Numbered from the stretch's first letter, positions 33,244 through 42,060 are shown. The stretch is DNA of 64,000 nucleotides from Actinomycetes bacterium (GCA_023386365.1 JAEWJX010000041.1:3868-67867), one strand, 5' to 3'. A program made the numbers and translations. The notes: generated from the sequence alone by a model not told the origin.

Positions 33244-34509
33244 ATGCCGCGCGCGCTCCCGCCCCGCAGCCGAGCAATCGGCCTGGTCGCCGCCGCAGGA
33301 CTCGCCGCACTCCTCGCCGCCTGCACGGCGGCCCCCATGCCTACCCCCACCCCGACGCCCACCGAGACCATCGCACCCACCGGCGACGGCGTCCTCCGCA
33401 TCGGCACCCTCTTCCCCACGACCGGCGCCACCGCGTTCCTCGGCGCCGCGCAGGTGGCCGGGGTGAACGCCGCCATCCGCGAGATCAACTCCGCCGGGGG
33501 AGTGCTGGGGGCGCCCGTCGAGGTCGTCAACCGCGACTCCGGAGACGCCACCACCGAGACGGCGGAGGCGTCGTTCGCCGCCCTCGTCGAGGAGGGTGTC
33601 GACGTCATCATCGGGCCCTCGTCGTCGGTGCTCGCGGAGCGCCTGCTCCCGAAAGCGGTCGAGGCCGGCATCCCCTTCATCTCGCCCGCCGCCACCTACC
33701 CCCAGCTCAGCAGCCTCGACACCGACGGGCTCTTCTTCCGCACCATCCCCAGCTATCCGCACCAGGGCACCCTTCTCGGCAGCCTGCTGCCCGAGAAGGA
33801 CGTCGTCTCGGTGGGCCTGGTCACGACCGGCGATGAGCTGACGGCCACCATCGTGTCGCCGCTGGAGGCGTCGCTCGCCGACCACGACGGGGAGCTGGTG
33901 GCCACCGCGGAGGCGACCGCCGCCGCCTCGGTCGCCTCGGCCGTGTCGGCGATCACGAAAGCGAAACCGGATGCCGTGGTGCTCGCCACCCCCGACAACG
34001 GCGAACTCACCCGCTCGCTCATCGTGGCGCTCACCGGGGCGGGCTACGGGGGCGCCAAACTGTGGCTGACGAGCCAGAACCTGGCCGACTACTCGCAGGC
34101 GCTCCCAGCGGGCACCCTGAACGCCGCGAACGGCATCCTGGAGGGCGTTCAGCCCGATGATGCGTTCATCGCGAAGCTGAAGGTCGAGGATCCGGGGCTC
34201 GGCGACGTGCGCTACGCGGCCGAAGCGTACGACGCGACCGTGATCGCCGCCCTCGCCGCCATCCTCGCGGGCGACGACGGTTCGGCCTCGATCGCGTCGC
34301 GCGTGGTCGCCTCCACCCGCGACGGCATCCGGTGCAGCAGTTTCGGCGAGTGTCTCGACGTGCTGTCCACGGAACCGGACATCGCCTACGAGGGGATCGC
34401 CGGTCCGCTGCGTCTCGACGACGCCGGAGATCCCACGACTGCCGCCTACGGAGTCTTCGCGTACAACGCCGAGAACAAGTTGGCGCGCACCACGACGGTC
34501 AGCGGCTGA
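33244..34509 (+). CDS. ABC transporter substrate-binding lipoprotein, Leu/Ile/Val type (copy 1)
   Basis: This 421-residue lipoprotein probably captures amino acids outside the cell. It has a signal peptide ending in the lipobox LLAACTA, a Thr/Pro linker, and a periplasmic-binding type 1 fold with LRIGTLFPTTGATAFLGAAQVAGVNAAIREINSAGG. TAGGGT at 33195 may be its -10 box, and GAGGAAAGGA its ribosome site. A paralogue follows, and the livFGMH transporter genes face it on the other strand. It is more divergent from typical LivJ than copy 2. Confidence 0.82.
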   Translation: MPRALPPRSRAIGLVAAAGLAALLAACTAAPMPTPTPTPTETIAPTGDGVLRIGTLFPTTGATAFLGAAQVAGVNAAIREINSAGGVLGAPVEVVNRDSGDATTETAEASFAALVEEGVDVIIGPSSSVLAERLLPKAVEAGIPFISPAATYPQLSSLDTDGLFFRTIPSYPHQGTLLGSLLPEKDVVSVGLVTTGDELTATIVSPLEASLADHDGELVATAEATAAASVASAVSAITKAKPDAVVLATPDNGELTRSLIVALTGAGYGGAKLWLTSQNLADYSQALPAGTLNAANGILEGVQPDDAFIAKLKVEDPGLGDVRYAAEAYDATVIAALAAILAGDDGSASIASRVVASTRDGIRCSSFGECLDVLSTEPDIAYEGIAGPLRLDDAGDPTTAAYGVFAYNAENKLARTTTVSG

Positions 34510-34547
34510 CCGCGGCATCCGCGGTACGCCGATAACGATTGCATCGC

Positions 34548-34563
34548 GTTACAGCCCTGTAAC
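34548..34563. promoter_or_regulatory. 16-base perfect dyad over the -35 region of binding protein 2
   Basis: GTTACAG CC CTGTAAC is perfectly symmetrical and ends seven bases before TATTGT (34571-34576), a likely -10. As GTTAC-N6-GTAAC it resembles the half-site spacing of actinobacterial GlnR boxes, so nitrogen control is a possibility, not a conclusion. Confidence 0.5.
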
Positions 34564-34654
34564 ACCACCGTATTGTGCGCGCCCCCCAGCGCCCGTACGG
34601 TAACAACACGCGTGCGTACCTGACGTGCGCGACCTGTTCACACCAAGGAGCATC

Positions 34655-35938
34655 ATGGGTGCATTTTCCCGGGCCGCAGAGGCCACTCGCACTCGGAAGG
34701 CCAAGGCCCTCATCGGTGGCGTCGCGCTCATCAGCGCGACCGCCCTCGCACTGAGCGGCTGTGCGGCTTCCGACCCCGAGACCCCGTCGGCCCCGGCCGA
34801 AGACCTGGCACTGAAGATCGGCACGGCCCTTCCTCAGACCGGTAACCTCGCCTTCCTCGGCCCGCCCGAGGAGGCCGGTGTCGGCTTCGCCGCGTCGGAC
34901 GTCAACGCCTACAGCGAGACCACCGGCCTCACCCTCGACGTCGTCTACGGCGACTCGGGCGACACCGACAACAAGGCGTACGAGACCGAGATCCCGCGTC
35001 TCCTCGGAGAGGACGTGTCGGCCATCGTCGGCGCCGCGTCTTCCGGTACCTCGCTCAAGTTCATCGACCAGGTGGTCGGCGCCGGCGTGATCCAGTTCTC
35101 GCCCGCCAACACCTCCGACGCCTTCAGCACCTACGACGACAACGGGCTCTACTTCCGTACCGCCCCGTCGGACGTGCTCCAGGGTGAGGTGCTCGGAAAC
35201 CTGATCGCCGAGGACGGCCACCAGACGCTCGGCATGATCGTGCTGAACGACTCGTACGGCACCGGTCTCGCGAAGTACGTCACGGAGGCCTTCGAGGCCG
35301 CCGGTGGCGAGGTCGTGGCCGCCCCCACCTACAACACGGGTGACACGAGCTTCGACGCGCAGATCGCCGAGGTCCTCGCCGCCGCTCCGGACGCGATCGC
35401 GCTGATCACGTTCGAAGAGGTCAAGACCATCATCCCCAACCTCGTGGGCCAGTTCCCGGCCGAGGACCTCTACTTCGTCGACGGCAACCTCGCCAACTTC
35501 GGAGACGAGTTCCCCGCGGGCACCCTCGCGGGCGCCAAGGGCACCTACCCGGGCCTCTCGCTCGACACCATCACCGACTTCACCTCGTCGCTCGACGAGT
35601 GGGTTGCCGCTGAGGGCAAGCCGGAGCTGTCCGAGTACCTCTACGCCGCCGAGTCGTACGACGCCGTCATCCTGATCGCGCTCGCGTCGCTCGCCGCGCA
35701 GTCGACCGACGGTGCCGAGATCGCTGCCAAGCTGCAGGAGGTCTCCGGTGGTTCGGGCGACGGTGAGAAGTGCGCAACGTTCGCCGAGTGCGCCGACATC
35801 ATCCTCGCGGGTGGCGTGGCGGACTACGACGGCTGGTCGGGTCCGGTGACCTTCGACGAGGTCGGTGACCCCACCGAGGCGTCGATCGGCATCTACCAGT
35901 ACGGTGACGACAACACCTACGTCCCCTACGAGGGATAG
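34655..35938 (+). CDS. livK: ABC transporter substrate-binding lipoprotein, Leu/Ile/Val type (copy 2)
   Basis: The 427-residue lipoprotein has a basic N-terminus, a hydrophobic segment and the lipobox ALSGCAA. It then shows a type 1 binding fold with LKIGTALPQTGNLAFLGPPEEAGVGFAASDVNAY and SFDAQIAEVLAAAPDAIALITFEE. AAGGAG precedes the ATG at 34655; an in-frame GTG ten codons earlier is less likely. It is probably the main binding protein for the divergently placed LivFGMH. The 146-base gap ahead holds a dyad operator and likely promoter, and a strong terminator follows. Confidence 0.85.
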   Translation: MGAFSRAAEATRTRKAKALIGGVALISATALALSGCAASDPETPSAPAEDLALKIGTALPQTGNLAFLGPPEEAGVGFAASDVNAYSETTGLTLDVVYGDSGDTDNKAYETEIPRLLGEDVSAIVGAASSGTSLKFIDQVVGAGVIQFSPANTSDAFSTYDDNGLYFRTAPSDVLQGEVLGNLIAEDGHQTLGMIVLNDSYGTGLAKYVTEAFEAAGGEVVAAPTYNTGDTSFDAQIAEVLAAAPDAIALITFEEVKTIIPNLVGQFPAEDLYFVDGNLANFGDEFPAGTLAGAKGTYPGLSLDTITDFTSSLDEWVAAEGKPELSEYLYAAESYDAVILIALASLAAQSTDGAEIAAKLQEVSGGSGDGEKCATFAECADIILAGGVADYDGWSGPVTFDEVGDPTEASIGIYQYGDDNTYVPYEG

Positions 35939-35946
35939 GTAATTAC

Positions 35947-35984
35947 GAAGAGCCCCTGGCCGCCCCGGCGGTCAGGGGCTCTTC
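35947..35984. terminator. strong terminator after binding protein 2
   Basis: A 17-base-pair stem with one G-T pair and a four-base loop (starts GAAGAGCCCCTG, ends CAGGGGCTCTTC). It lies between convergent operons. Confidence 0.85.
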
Positions 35985-36019
35985 CCATGCCCGGCACACC
36001 CGTCCCCTGGGGACGAAGA

Positions 36020-36052
36020 AGGGGCCCCGACGCGCATCGCGACGGGGCCCCT
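36020..36052 (-). terminator. terminator of the livHMGF operon
   Basis: Read on the minus strand, AGGGGCCCCG, 13 bases and CGGGGCCCCT are followed by TCTTCTT. It lies 14 bases after the livF stop. Confidence 0.7.
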
Positions 36053-36065
36053 CGAAGCCGACTGG

Positions 36066-36830
36066 TCAGGTGCCGAGTGTGCCGAGGTACAGGCCGATGA
36101 CCTTCGGGTCGTTCAGCAGCTCGCGTCCGGTCCCCTCGTAGGCGTCGCGGCCCTGGTCGAGCACGTAGCCGCGGTCGCAGATCTGCAGGCAGCGGCGGGC
36201 GTTCTGCTCGACCATGATGGTCGTCACGCCGGCTTTGTTGATCTCGGAGACGCGGATGAAGGCCTCGTCCTGGCGCACCGGCGACAGGCCCGCGGAGGGC
36301 TCGTCGAGCAGCAGCACCTGCGGGTCCATCATGAGGGCGCGCGACATGGCCACCATCTGACGTTCACCGCCCGACAGCGACCCGGCGCGCTGCTTGAGCC
36401 GCTTGCCGAGTTCGGCGAAGATCCCGGTCACGAACTCGAGGCGCTCCGCGTACACAGCGGGACGCTGGTAGAGCCCCATCTGCAGGTTCTCTTCGATGGT
36501 GAGCGACGGGAACACGTTGTTCGTCTGCGGCACGAAGCCGACGCCGCGCTCCACCAGCTTGTTGGCCTTCAGGTTGGTGATCTCCTGGCCGTTGAGCGTG
36601 ATGGTGCCGCTGCGCACGTTGACGAGGCCGAAGATAGCCTTCAGCAGCGTCGACTTGCCGGCACCGTTCGGGCCGATGATGCCGATCAGCTCCCCCTTGC
36701 GGGCGGTGAGGCTGCACCCGTTCAGGATGTTCACGCCCGGCAGGTATCCGGCCTGGATGTCGTCGACGAAGACGACCATCTCGTCGCTCGCGACGGCGGA
36801 TGCCGCCTGGGCTTCGGGTGCCGTGCTCAC
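36066..36830 (-). CDS. livF: Branched-chain amino acid ABC transporter ATP-binding protein LivF
   Basis: This 254-residue ATPase powers uptake with LivG. It has Walker A GPNGAGKST, the ABC signature LSGGERQMVAMSRALM and Walker B VLLLDEPSAGLSP. About 18 Ala-rich residues precede the usual LivF start. The GTG start overlaps the livG stop by four bases. It is the last gene of livHMGF. Confidence 0.93.
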   Translation of the reverse strand: MSTAPEAQAASAVASDEMVVFVDDIQAGYLPGVNILNGCSLTARKGELIGIIGPNGAGKSTLLKAIFGLVNVRSGTITLNGQEITNLKANKLVERGVGFVPQTNNVFPSLTIEENLQMGLYQRPAVYAERLEFVTGIFAELGKRLKQRAGSLSGGERQMVAMSRALMMDPQVLLLDEPSAGLSPVRQDEAFIRVSEINKAGVTTIMVEQNARRCLQICDRGYVLDQGRDAYEGTGRELLNDPKVIGLYLGTLGT

Positions 36831-37822
36831 TTGGCTTCTCCCTCGTCGGTGTCGGATTCGGCGACCGCTTCTTCGGCGATGACGGATGCCTCCACGGCAT
36901 CCGACGCCTCCGCGTCGGTCGTCGGGGCGGCTTCGTCGGCGCTGTAGCGCCCGGTGACGACGCCGAGGTCGAGCTCCTGGTGCGCGCCCAGGTAGGCGTC
37001 GATGACGGCGGGGTCCTTCATCACGGTGTCCGGCGGACCCTCGGCCACGACGCGACCTTCGGCCATCACGACCACCCAGTCGGCGATGTGGCGCACCATG
37101 TGCATGTCGTGCTCCACGAAGAGCACCGTCATGCCTTCATCCTTCAGGTTGAGGATGTGGTCGAGCAGCGACTGGGTGAGGGCCGGGTTGACGCCGGCCA
37201 TCGGCTCGTCGAGCATCACCAGGCTGGGGTCGGACATGAGCGCGCGCGCCATCTCGAGCAGCTTGCGCTGCCCGCCGGAGAGGCTGGCAGCGAAGTCCTT
37301 CTCTTTCGCGTCGAGCTTGAACTTCTCCAGCAGCACGCGGGCTTTCGCCTCGATGTCCTTGTCCTGCTTGCGCCACAGGCCGGGGAAGAGGCTCGAGAAG
37401 AAGCTCTCGCCCCGCTGGCCCTTCGCGCCGAGCTTCATGTTCTCGAGCACCGTCAGCAGGCCGAGGGCCTTCGTCAGCTGGAAGGTGCGCACCTGGCCGC
37501 GCTGCGCGACCTTGTAGGCGGGCACCCCCGAGATCGACTGACCCTGGAACGACCAGGTGCCGGCGTCCGGCTTGTCGAATCCGGTGAGCAGGTTGAATAG
37601 GGTGGTCTTGCCGGCACCGTTCGGCCCGATGAGCGCGGTGATCGCGTTCGCCGGAACCTCCAGGTGCTCGACGTCGACAGCCGTCAGACCGCCGAAGCGT
37701 CGCACCAGGCCGTCGACCACGATGACCGGGTTGGTCTTCGCGACGCCGGGGCGGATCTCGCCGGTGTGCAGTCCCGTGGTCTTGGTGCGGGCGACGGGGG
37801 CGCCGGGAGTCTCACTTGACAA
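36827..37822 (-). CDS. livG: Branched-chain amino acid ABC transporter ATP-binding protein LivG
   Basis: The second ATPase of the transporter is 331 residues, longer than the usual 255 because of a 29-residue N-terminal lead and an acidic C-terminal tail (about residues 285-331: DEAAPTTDAEASDAVEASV). Core motifs: Walker A GPNGAGKTT, signature LSGGQRKLLEMARALM, Walker B LVMLDEPMAGVNP, and the C-terminal YLGAHQELD. The start is a TTG that overlaps the end of livM. The tail is of unknown use. Confidence 0.92.
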   Translation of the reverse strand: MSSETPGAPVARTKTTGLHTGEIRPGVAKTNPVIVVDGLVRRFGGLTAVDVEHLEVPANAITALIGPNGAGKTTLFNLLTGFDKPDAGTWSFQGQSISGVPAYKVAQRGQVRTFQLTKALGLLTVLENMKLGAKGQRGESFFSSLFPGLWRKQDKDIEAKARVLLEKFKLDAKEKDFAASLSGGQRKLLEMARALMSDPSLVMLDEPMAGVNPALTQSLLDHILNLKDEGMTVLFVEHDMHMVRHIADWVVVMAEGRVVAEGPPDTVMKDPAVIDAYLGAHQELDLGVVTGRYSADEAAPTTDAEASDAVEASVIAEEAVAESDTDEGEAK

Positions 37823-38792
37823 AGGTCAGCTCCTTCTTGTTGCCGAGGATGCCCTGCGGGCGGAAGATCACCAGCAGCATCAGGGCGATGCCGACGAGGA
37901 TGTACCGCAGCGTGGCCGCCTGGATGTTGGAGATGAAGGGCAGGATGCCGGAGTCGACGAGTGCCGGCAGCAGGTTGCCGAGGAACGTGAACACCAGCCA
38001 GTAGAGCACCGCACCGAGCACCGGTCCGAAGATGGTGGCCGCGCCACCGAGCAGCAGCGCCGTCCACACGAAGAACGTGAGCGAGGTGACGTAGTCGCCG
38101 GGGCTGACCGCCGACGGGAGGGCGTAGATGATGCCTCCCGCTGCGGCGATGACACCACCGATGACGAGCGCCTGCATCTTGAACGAGAACACGTTCTTGC
38201 CGAGGGCGCGCACCGCATCCTCGTCCTCGCGGATGCCCTTCAGTACGCGACCCCACGGGCTGCGCATGAGCGACCAGACCAGCAGCACCGCCACCGCGAT
38301 GGTGACGAGGCCGATGATGCGCACCCACCATCCGGTCTCGTTGTAGATCCACGGGCCGAAGCCGTAGGTGCCGGGCGGGATCGGGTTCGAGGCGCGGAAG
38401 CTGGCGTGGTAGCCGTTGAGGCCGTCAGCCGAGCCGGTCACGTCGTCGAACGCGGTCGTGAGGAACAGCAGTCGCAGCACTTCGGCGGCCGCGATCGTCA
38501 CGATGGCGAGGTAGTCGCCGCGAAGTCGCAGCGTCGGGATGCCGAGGATGAGCGCGAAGATCGCCGACGCGCCGAGGCCGACGAGCGCCGCCCCCCACCA
38601 CGGGAGACCGAAGGTGAGGATCGAGATCGCGTAGCCGTATGCACCGACCGCCATGAAGCCGGCGATACCCATGTTGAGCAGGCCCGCGAAGCCGAAGTGC
38701 ACGGACAGGCCGATCGCCGCGAGGGCGTAGGCCATGGTCGTCGGCGCCAGGATCGACGACGCCGTGTTGGAGAGGATCTGCAGCCAGTCCAT
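37812..38792 (-). CDS. livM: Branched-chain amino acid ABC transporter permease LivM
   Basis: This 326-residue permease has about nine membrane helices and the family motifs GFAGLLNMGIAGFMAVGAYGYA, LRGDYLAIVTIAAAEVLRLL and SPWGRVLKGIREDEDAVRALGKNVFSFKMQ, the last being the loop that docks on the ATPases. It begins six bases after livH and overlaps livG by 11 bases. Confidence 0.93.
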   Translation of the reverse strand: MDWLQILSNTASSILAPTTMAYALAAIGLSVHFGFAGLLNMGIAGFMAVGAYGYAISILTFGLPWWGAALVGLGASAIFALILGIPTLRLRGDYLAIVTIAAAEVLRLLFLTTAFDDVTGSADGLNGYHASFRASNPIPPGTYGFGPWIYNETGWWVRIIGLVTIAVAVLLVWSLMRSPWGRVLKGIREDEDAVRALGKNVFSFKMQALVIGGVIAAAGGIIYALPSAVSPGDYVTSLTFFVWTALLLGGAATIFGPVLGAVLYWLVFTFLGNLLPALVDSGILPFISNIQAATLRYILVGIALMLLVIFRPQGILGNKKELTFVK

Positions 38793-38798
38793 GGCCCG

Positions 38799-40136
38799 TT
38801 ACCCCACTCTCTCTTTGCGACCGAGGATGCCCTGTGGTCGGAACAGCAGGATGATGATGAGCACGGCAAGCGCACCCACGTACTTGAGGTCGGACGGGAT
38901 CCAGAGGCTCGAGAGCTCCACCAGGAGTCCGACGATGATCGATCCGACGAGGGCGCCGAACGCGGTGCCGAGGCCACCGAGGGTGACCGCCGCGAACACG
39001 AGCAGCAGGATCTGCGCACCCATGTCCCACTTGATGCCGGGACGGAAGTAGGCCCACAGGATGCCGGCGAGGGCCGCCAGCACCGCGGCGACGATCCACA
39101 CGATCCGGATCACGCGATCCACGTCGATGCCGGATGCGGCGGCCAGCGACGGGTTGTCGCTGACGGCGCGGGTGGCCTTGCCGATGCGGGTGAACACCAG
39201 CCACCAGGCGAAGATCAGGATCACGACGAGGCTGATTGCCATCGAGACCATGTCGATCACGCTGAGCGCCACCGACCCGAAGAGGGTGATGCGCGGCGAG
39301 TCGGAGCCGGGTAGCTGCAGGGTGCCACCGCCGATGAAGAACTGGATCGTGTAGCGGGCAGCCAGCGATAGGCCGATCGAGACGATCATCAGCTGCACGA
39401 TGCCGACCCCGCGTTTCCTCAGGGGTCTCCAGAGTCCGGCATCCAGACCCCATCCGGCAGCCCCTCCGACGAGCACGGCGGCGGGGATCGCCAGCCAGAT
39501 CGCCCATCCGAGTCCGACGGAGAAGAAGTAGGCGGCGACGGCGCCGAACGTCACCATCTCCGCGTGCGCGAAGTTGGAGAGGCCGGTGGTTCCGTACACG
39601 AGCGACAGACCGATCGCGGCGAGCGCGAGCATGAGTCCGAAGTTGAGGCCGTTGATGGCCCGCGAGACGAACTGGTCGAAGAAGCTGGTCGTGTTGCGGG
39701 TGCCCTCGCCGATGAAGAAGTTGGCCGAGACGCGACCGCCGGGGCCGACGGTCACCTTCTTCACGTTGGGTGCGTCGTTGCCCTCCTCGACGACGGCGAT
39801 GCCTTCCGGCAGCGTCTCCTCGTTGAGGGTGACCGTGTATTCGGCGTTCTTCTCCGGCACGCCGACGGCCCACTTGCCGTCGGCGCTGGTGTTGACATCC
39901 GTGTCGATGCCGTTGCCGGACACGTTGATCTCGACACCTTCGAGAGGTTCACCGTCGAGCTGCACGTTGCCGCTGACGCGGAAGTCGTACTTGTCGGTGT
40001 CGACTTCGTCGGCGTGCGCCGCCTGCGAACTGAATGAAAAGAGCGCCATTGCTGTCGCGACGACGATGAGCAGGACGATCATCGTTCGATTCGTGCGATG
40101 CAACCGTGGTGCGGCCGCTGTTCGAGCGTGAGCCAC
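38799..40136 (-). CDS. livH: LivH-type permease fused to a secreted carboxypeptidase-regulatory-like domain
   Basis: The product (445 residues) is much longer than the usual 290-residue LivH. From the GTG at 40136, with GGAGG ahead, it has a signal-like hydrophobic stretch (MIVLLIVVATAMALFSFSSQAAHA). About 100 residues follow that look like a carboxypeptidase regulatory/Ig-like beta-sandwich (FRVSGNVQLDGEPLEGVEINVSG, then GKWAVGVPEKNAEYTVTLNEETLPEG). The permease starts near residue 165 with GLNFGLMLALAAIGLSLVYGTTGLSNFAHAEMVTFGA and has eight or so helices. The added domain should lie outside the membrane; it may help receive the binding proteins. Confidence 0.88.
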   Translation of the reverse strand: MAHARTAAAPRLHRTNRTMIVLLIVVATAMALFSFSSQAAHADEVDTDKYDFRVSGNVQLDGEPLEGVEINVSGNGIDTDVNTSADGKWAVGVPEKNAEYTVTLNEETLPEGIAVVEEGNDAPNVKKVTVGPGGRVSANFFIGEGTRNTTSFFDQFVSRAINGLNFGLMLALAAIGLSLVYGTTGLSNFAHAEMVTFGAVAAYFFSVGLGWAIWLAIPAAVLVGGAAGWGLDAGLWRPLRKRGVGIVQLMIVSIGLSLAARYTIQFFIGGGTLQLPGSDSPRITLFGSVALSVIDMVSMAISLVVILIFAWWLVFTRIGKATRAVSDNPSLAAASGIDVDRVIRIVWIVAAVLAALAGILWAYFRPGIKWDMGAQILLLVFAAVTLGGLGTAFGALVGSIIVGLLVELSSLWIPSDLKYVGALAVLIIILLFRPQGILGRKERVG

Positions 40137-40298
40137 GGAACCTCCAAGACCTCGGGACACGACGAGGCTCCTGGGCTTCGTCGACCTTGACGTTACTTAC
40201 GCCATGTTGCCTTCGTGTTTCGAAGACAAGCATTCGCGTTCGAACAGTATGGGCGTGTCATGGGCGTCCGTCCAACCCGGATCCTTCTTCGGAATGTC

Positions 40299-40320
40299 TT
40301 CGGCGCCGAACCGTTAACAT
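40299..40320 (+). promoter_or_regulatory. guaB promoter region with palindrome
   Basis: The 12-base palindrome TTCGGCGCCGAA is followed by the likely -10 box TAACAT (40315-40320), 59 bases before the guaB start. The palindrome could be an operator. Confidence 0.45.
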
Positions 40321-40379
40321 GGAGTACCGGTCTTCGATGCAGCAGCCGGGCTCACCTCATCGCGACCCCAGAGGACACC

Positions 40380-41882
40380 ATGAACCAGCCCGATCCGTTT
40401 GGATTCGTCGGACTCACCTACGACGACGTCATGCTGCTGCCCGGGCACACCGACGTCATCCCGAGCGAGGCCGACACGTCCTCCCAGCTCACGCGCCGCA
40501 TCCGTGTCGCCGCTCCGCTTCTGTCGAGCGCCATGGACACGGTGACCGAGTCGCGGATGGCGATCGCGATGGCCCGCCAGGGCGGCATCGGCATCCTGCA
40601 CCGCAACCTGTCGATCGACGATCAGGCCACGCACGCCGACAAGGTGAAGCGTTCCGAGTCGGGCATGATCACCAACCCGGTCACGACCACCCCGGATGCG
40701 ACGGTCGCCGAGGTCGACGCGCTGTGCGGTCAGTTCCGGGTGTCGGGGCTGCCGGTCGTCGAGGGCGACGGCACGCTGGTCGGCATCATCACCAACCGCG
40801 ACATGCGGTTCGTCTCGCCGTTCGAGGCGTCGACGACCCTGGTGCGCGACGTCATGACGAAGGCGCCGCTCGTCACCGCCCGCGAGGGCATCGACCCGGA
40901 TGACGCGGTCGCGATCTTCGCGCAGCACAAGATCGAGAAGCTTCCTCTGGTCGACGAGCACGGTCGCCTCCGCGGGCTCATCACGGTGAAGGACTTCGAG
41001 AAGACCGAGAAGTACCCCAACGCCACGAAGGACGAGGAGGGCCGCCTGCGGGTCGGCGCCGCGATCGGCTTCTTCGGCGACGCGTGGGAGCGCGCGGGCG
41101 CGCTGCGCGATGCGGGCGTCGACGTGATCGTGGTCGACACCGCCAACGGCGACTCGGCGGGCGTGCTCGACATCATCCGCCGCCTCAAGTCCGACTCGGC
41201 GTTCGCGCACATCGACGTGATCGGCGGCAACGTGGCCACCCGGTCGGGCGCGCAGGCGCTCGTCGAGGCGGGTGCGGATGCGGTGAAGGTGGGCGTGGGT
41301 CCCGGCTCGATCTGCACCACCCGTGTGGTGGCCGGCGTGGGCGTGCCCCAGGTGACGGCCGTCTACGAGGCGTCGCTCGCTGCCCGCGAGCACGGTGTGC
41401 CGGTGATCGCCGACGGTGGTCTGCAGTACTCGGGCGACATTGCGAAGGCGCTCGTCGCCGGCGCCAACACGGTGATGCTCGGTTCCCTGCTCGCCGGCAC
41501 CGATGAGTCGCCCGGCGACCTCGTCTACGTGGGCGGCAAGCAGTACAAGAACTACCGCGGTATGGGGTCGCTCGGTGCGATGTCGGACCGCGGCAAGAAG
41601 ACCTCCTACTCGCGTGACCGCTACTTCCAGGCCGATGTGCCGTCGGATGCGCAGCTGATCCCCGAGGGCATCGAGGGGCGCGTGGCCTACCGCGGCTCGC
41701 TCGGCGCGGTCGTCTACCAGCTCGTCGGCGGCCTCCGTCAGTCGATGTTCTACGTGGGCGCCCGTTCGATCGACGAGCTGAAGAACCGCGGCAAGTTCGT
41801 GCGCATCACCCCGGCGGGCCTGAAGGAGTCGCACCCCCACGACATCCAGATGGTCGTGGAGGCCCCGAACTACTCCCGCTGA
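40380..41882 (+). CDS. guaB: IMP dehydrogenase
   Basis: GuaB oxidises IMP to XMP, the first committed step to GMP. The 500-residue protein has the barrel with the catalytic cysteine in VGVGPGSICTTRVVAGVGVPQ, a CBS pair (about residues 95-215) inserted in it, and the flap motif YRGMGSLGAMSDR. The ATG at 40380 sits after GAGGAC; an in-frame ATG far upstream is not supported. Normal length. It is followed at once by the left repeat of the inverted-repeat cassette and, after that, by guaB3. Confidence 0.96.
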   Translation: MNQPDPFGFVGLTYDDVMLLPGHTDVIPSEADTSSQLTRRIRVAAPLLSSAMDTVTESRMAIAMARQGGIGILHRNLSIDDQATHADKVKRSESGMITNPVTTTPDATVAEVDALCGQFRVSGLPVVEGDGTLVGIITNRDMRFVSPFEASTTLVRDVMTKAPLVTAREGIDPDDAVAIFAQHKIEKLPLVDEHGRLRGLITVKDFEKTEKYPNATKDEEGRLRVGAAIGFFGDAWERAGALRDAGVDVIVVDTANGDSAGVLDIIRRLKSDSAFAHIDVIGGNVATRSGAQALVEAGADAVKVGVGPGSICTTRVVAGVGVPQVTAVYEASLAAREHGVPVIADGGLQYSGDIAKALVAGANTVMLGSLLAGTDESPGDLVYVGGKQYKNYRGMGSLGAMSDRGKKTSYSRDRYFQADVPSDAQLIPEGIEGRVAYRGSLGAVVYQLVGGLRQSMFYVGARSIDELKNRGKFVRITPAGLKESHPHDIQMVVEAPNYSR

Positions 41883-41959
41883 TCGTGGGTTGAGCTAGCT
41901 CCAGCTAACTCCATTCGGACCCTGTTGCAACGGGGTCCGAGCGTCCGGAACTGGGTCCG
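41883..41959 (+). repeat. left inverted repeat of the cassette
   Basis: Begins TCGTGGGTTGAG one base after guaB. Contains TAGCTCCAGCTA (itself a small hairpin), then a CGGACCC / GGGTCCG hairpin (41916-41939), and ends CTGGGTCCG. The copy at 42990-43066 is its inverted partner. The 29 bases at 41915-41943 also match 43009-43037 directly at 26 positions because that part is palindromic. Confidence 0.85.
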
Positions 41960-42048
41960 ATACCCGAGGTCGCCTCCTCCCAGTCGGCACTAGTGCGACG
42001 TTCTCCTCCGCGTGCGGAGAGGTTCGGATCGCGCGTCGCGAACTCGCC

Positions 42049-42054
42049 CAAGCT
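42049..42054 (+). promoter_or_regulatory. weak -10 box of the AbiEi-type gene
   Basis: CAAGCT is six bases before the ATG, the same geometry as the TAnnnT boxes of other leaderless genes in the window, with one mismatch. Confidence 0.35.
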
Positions 42055-42060
42055 GCACTC

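Noticed and set aside
32041..34518. An 825-residue minus-strand frame over rarD and the first binding protein
   Set aside because: It is a shadow of coding sequence on the plus strand, Arg/Gly/Asp-rich and without any recognisable domain.
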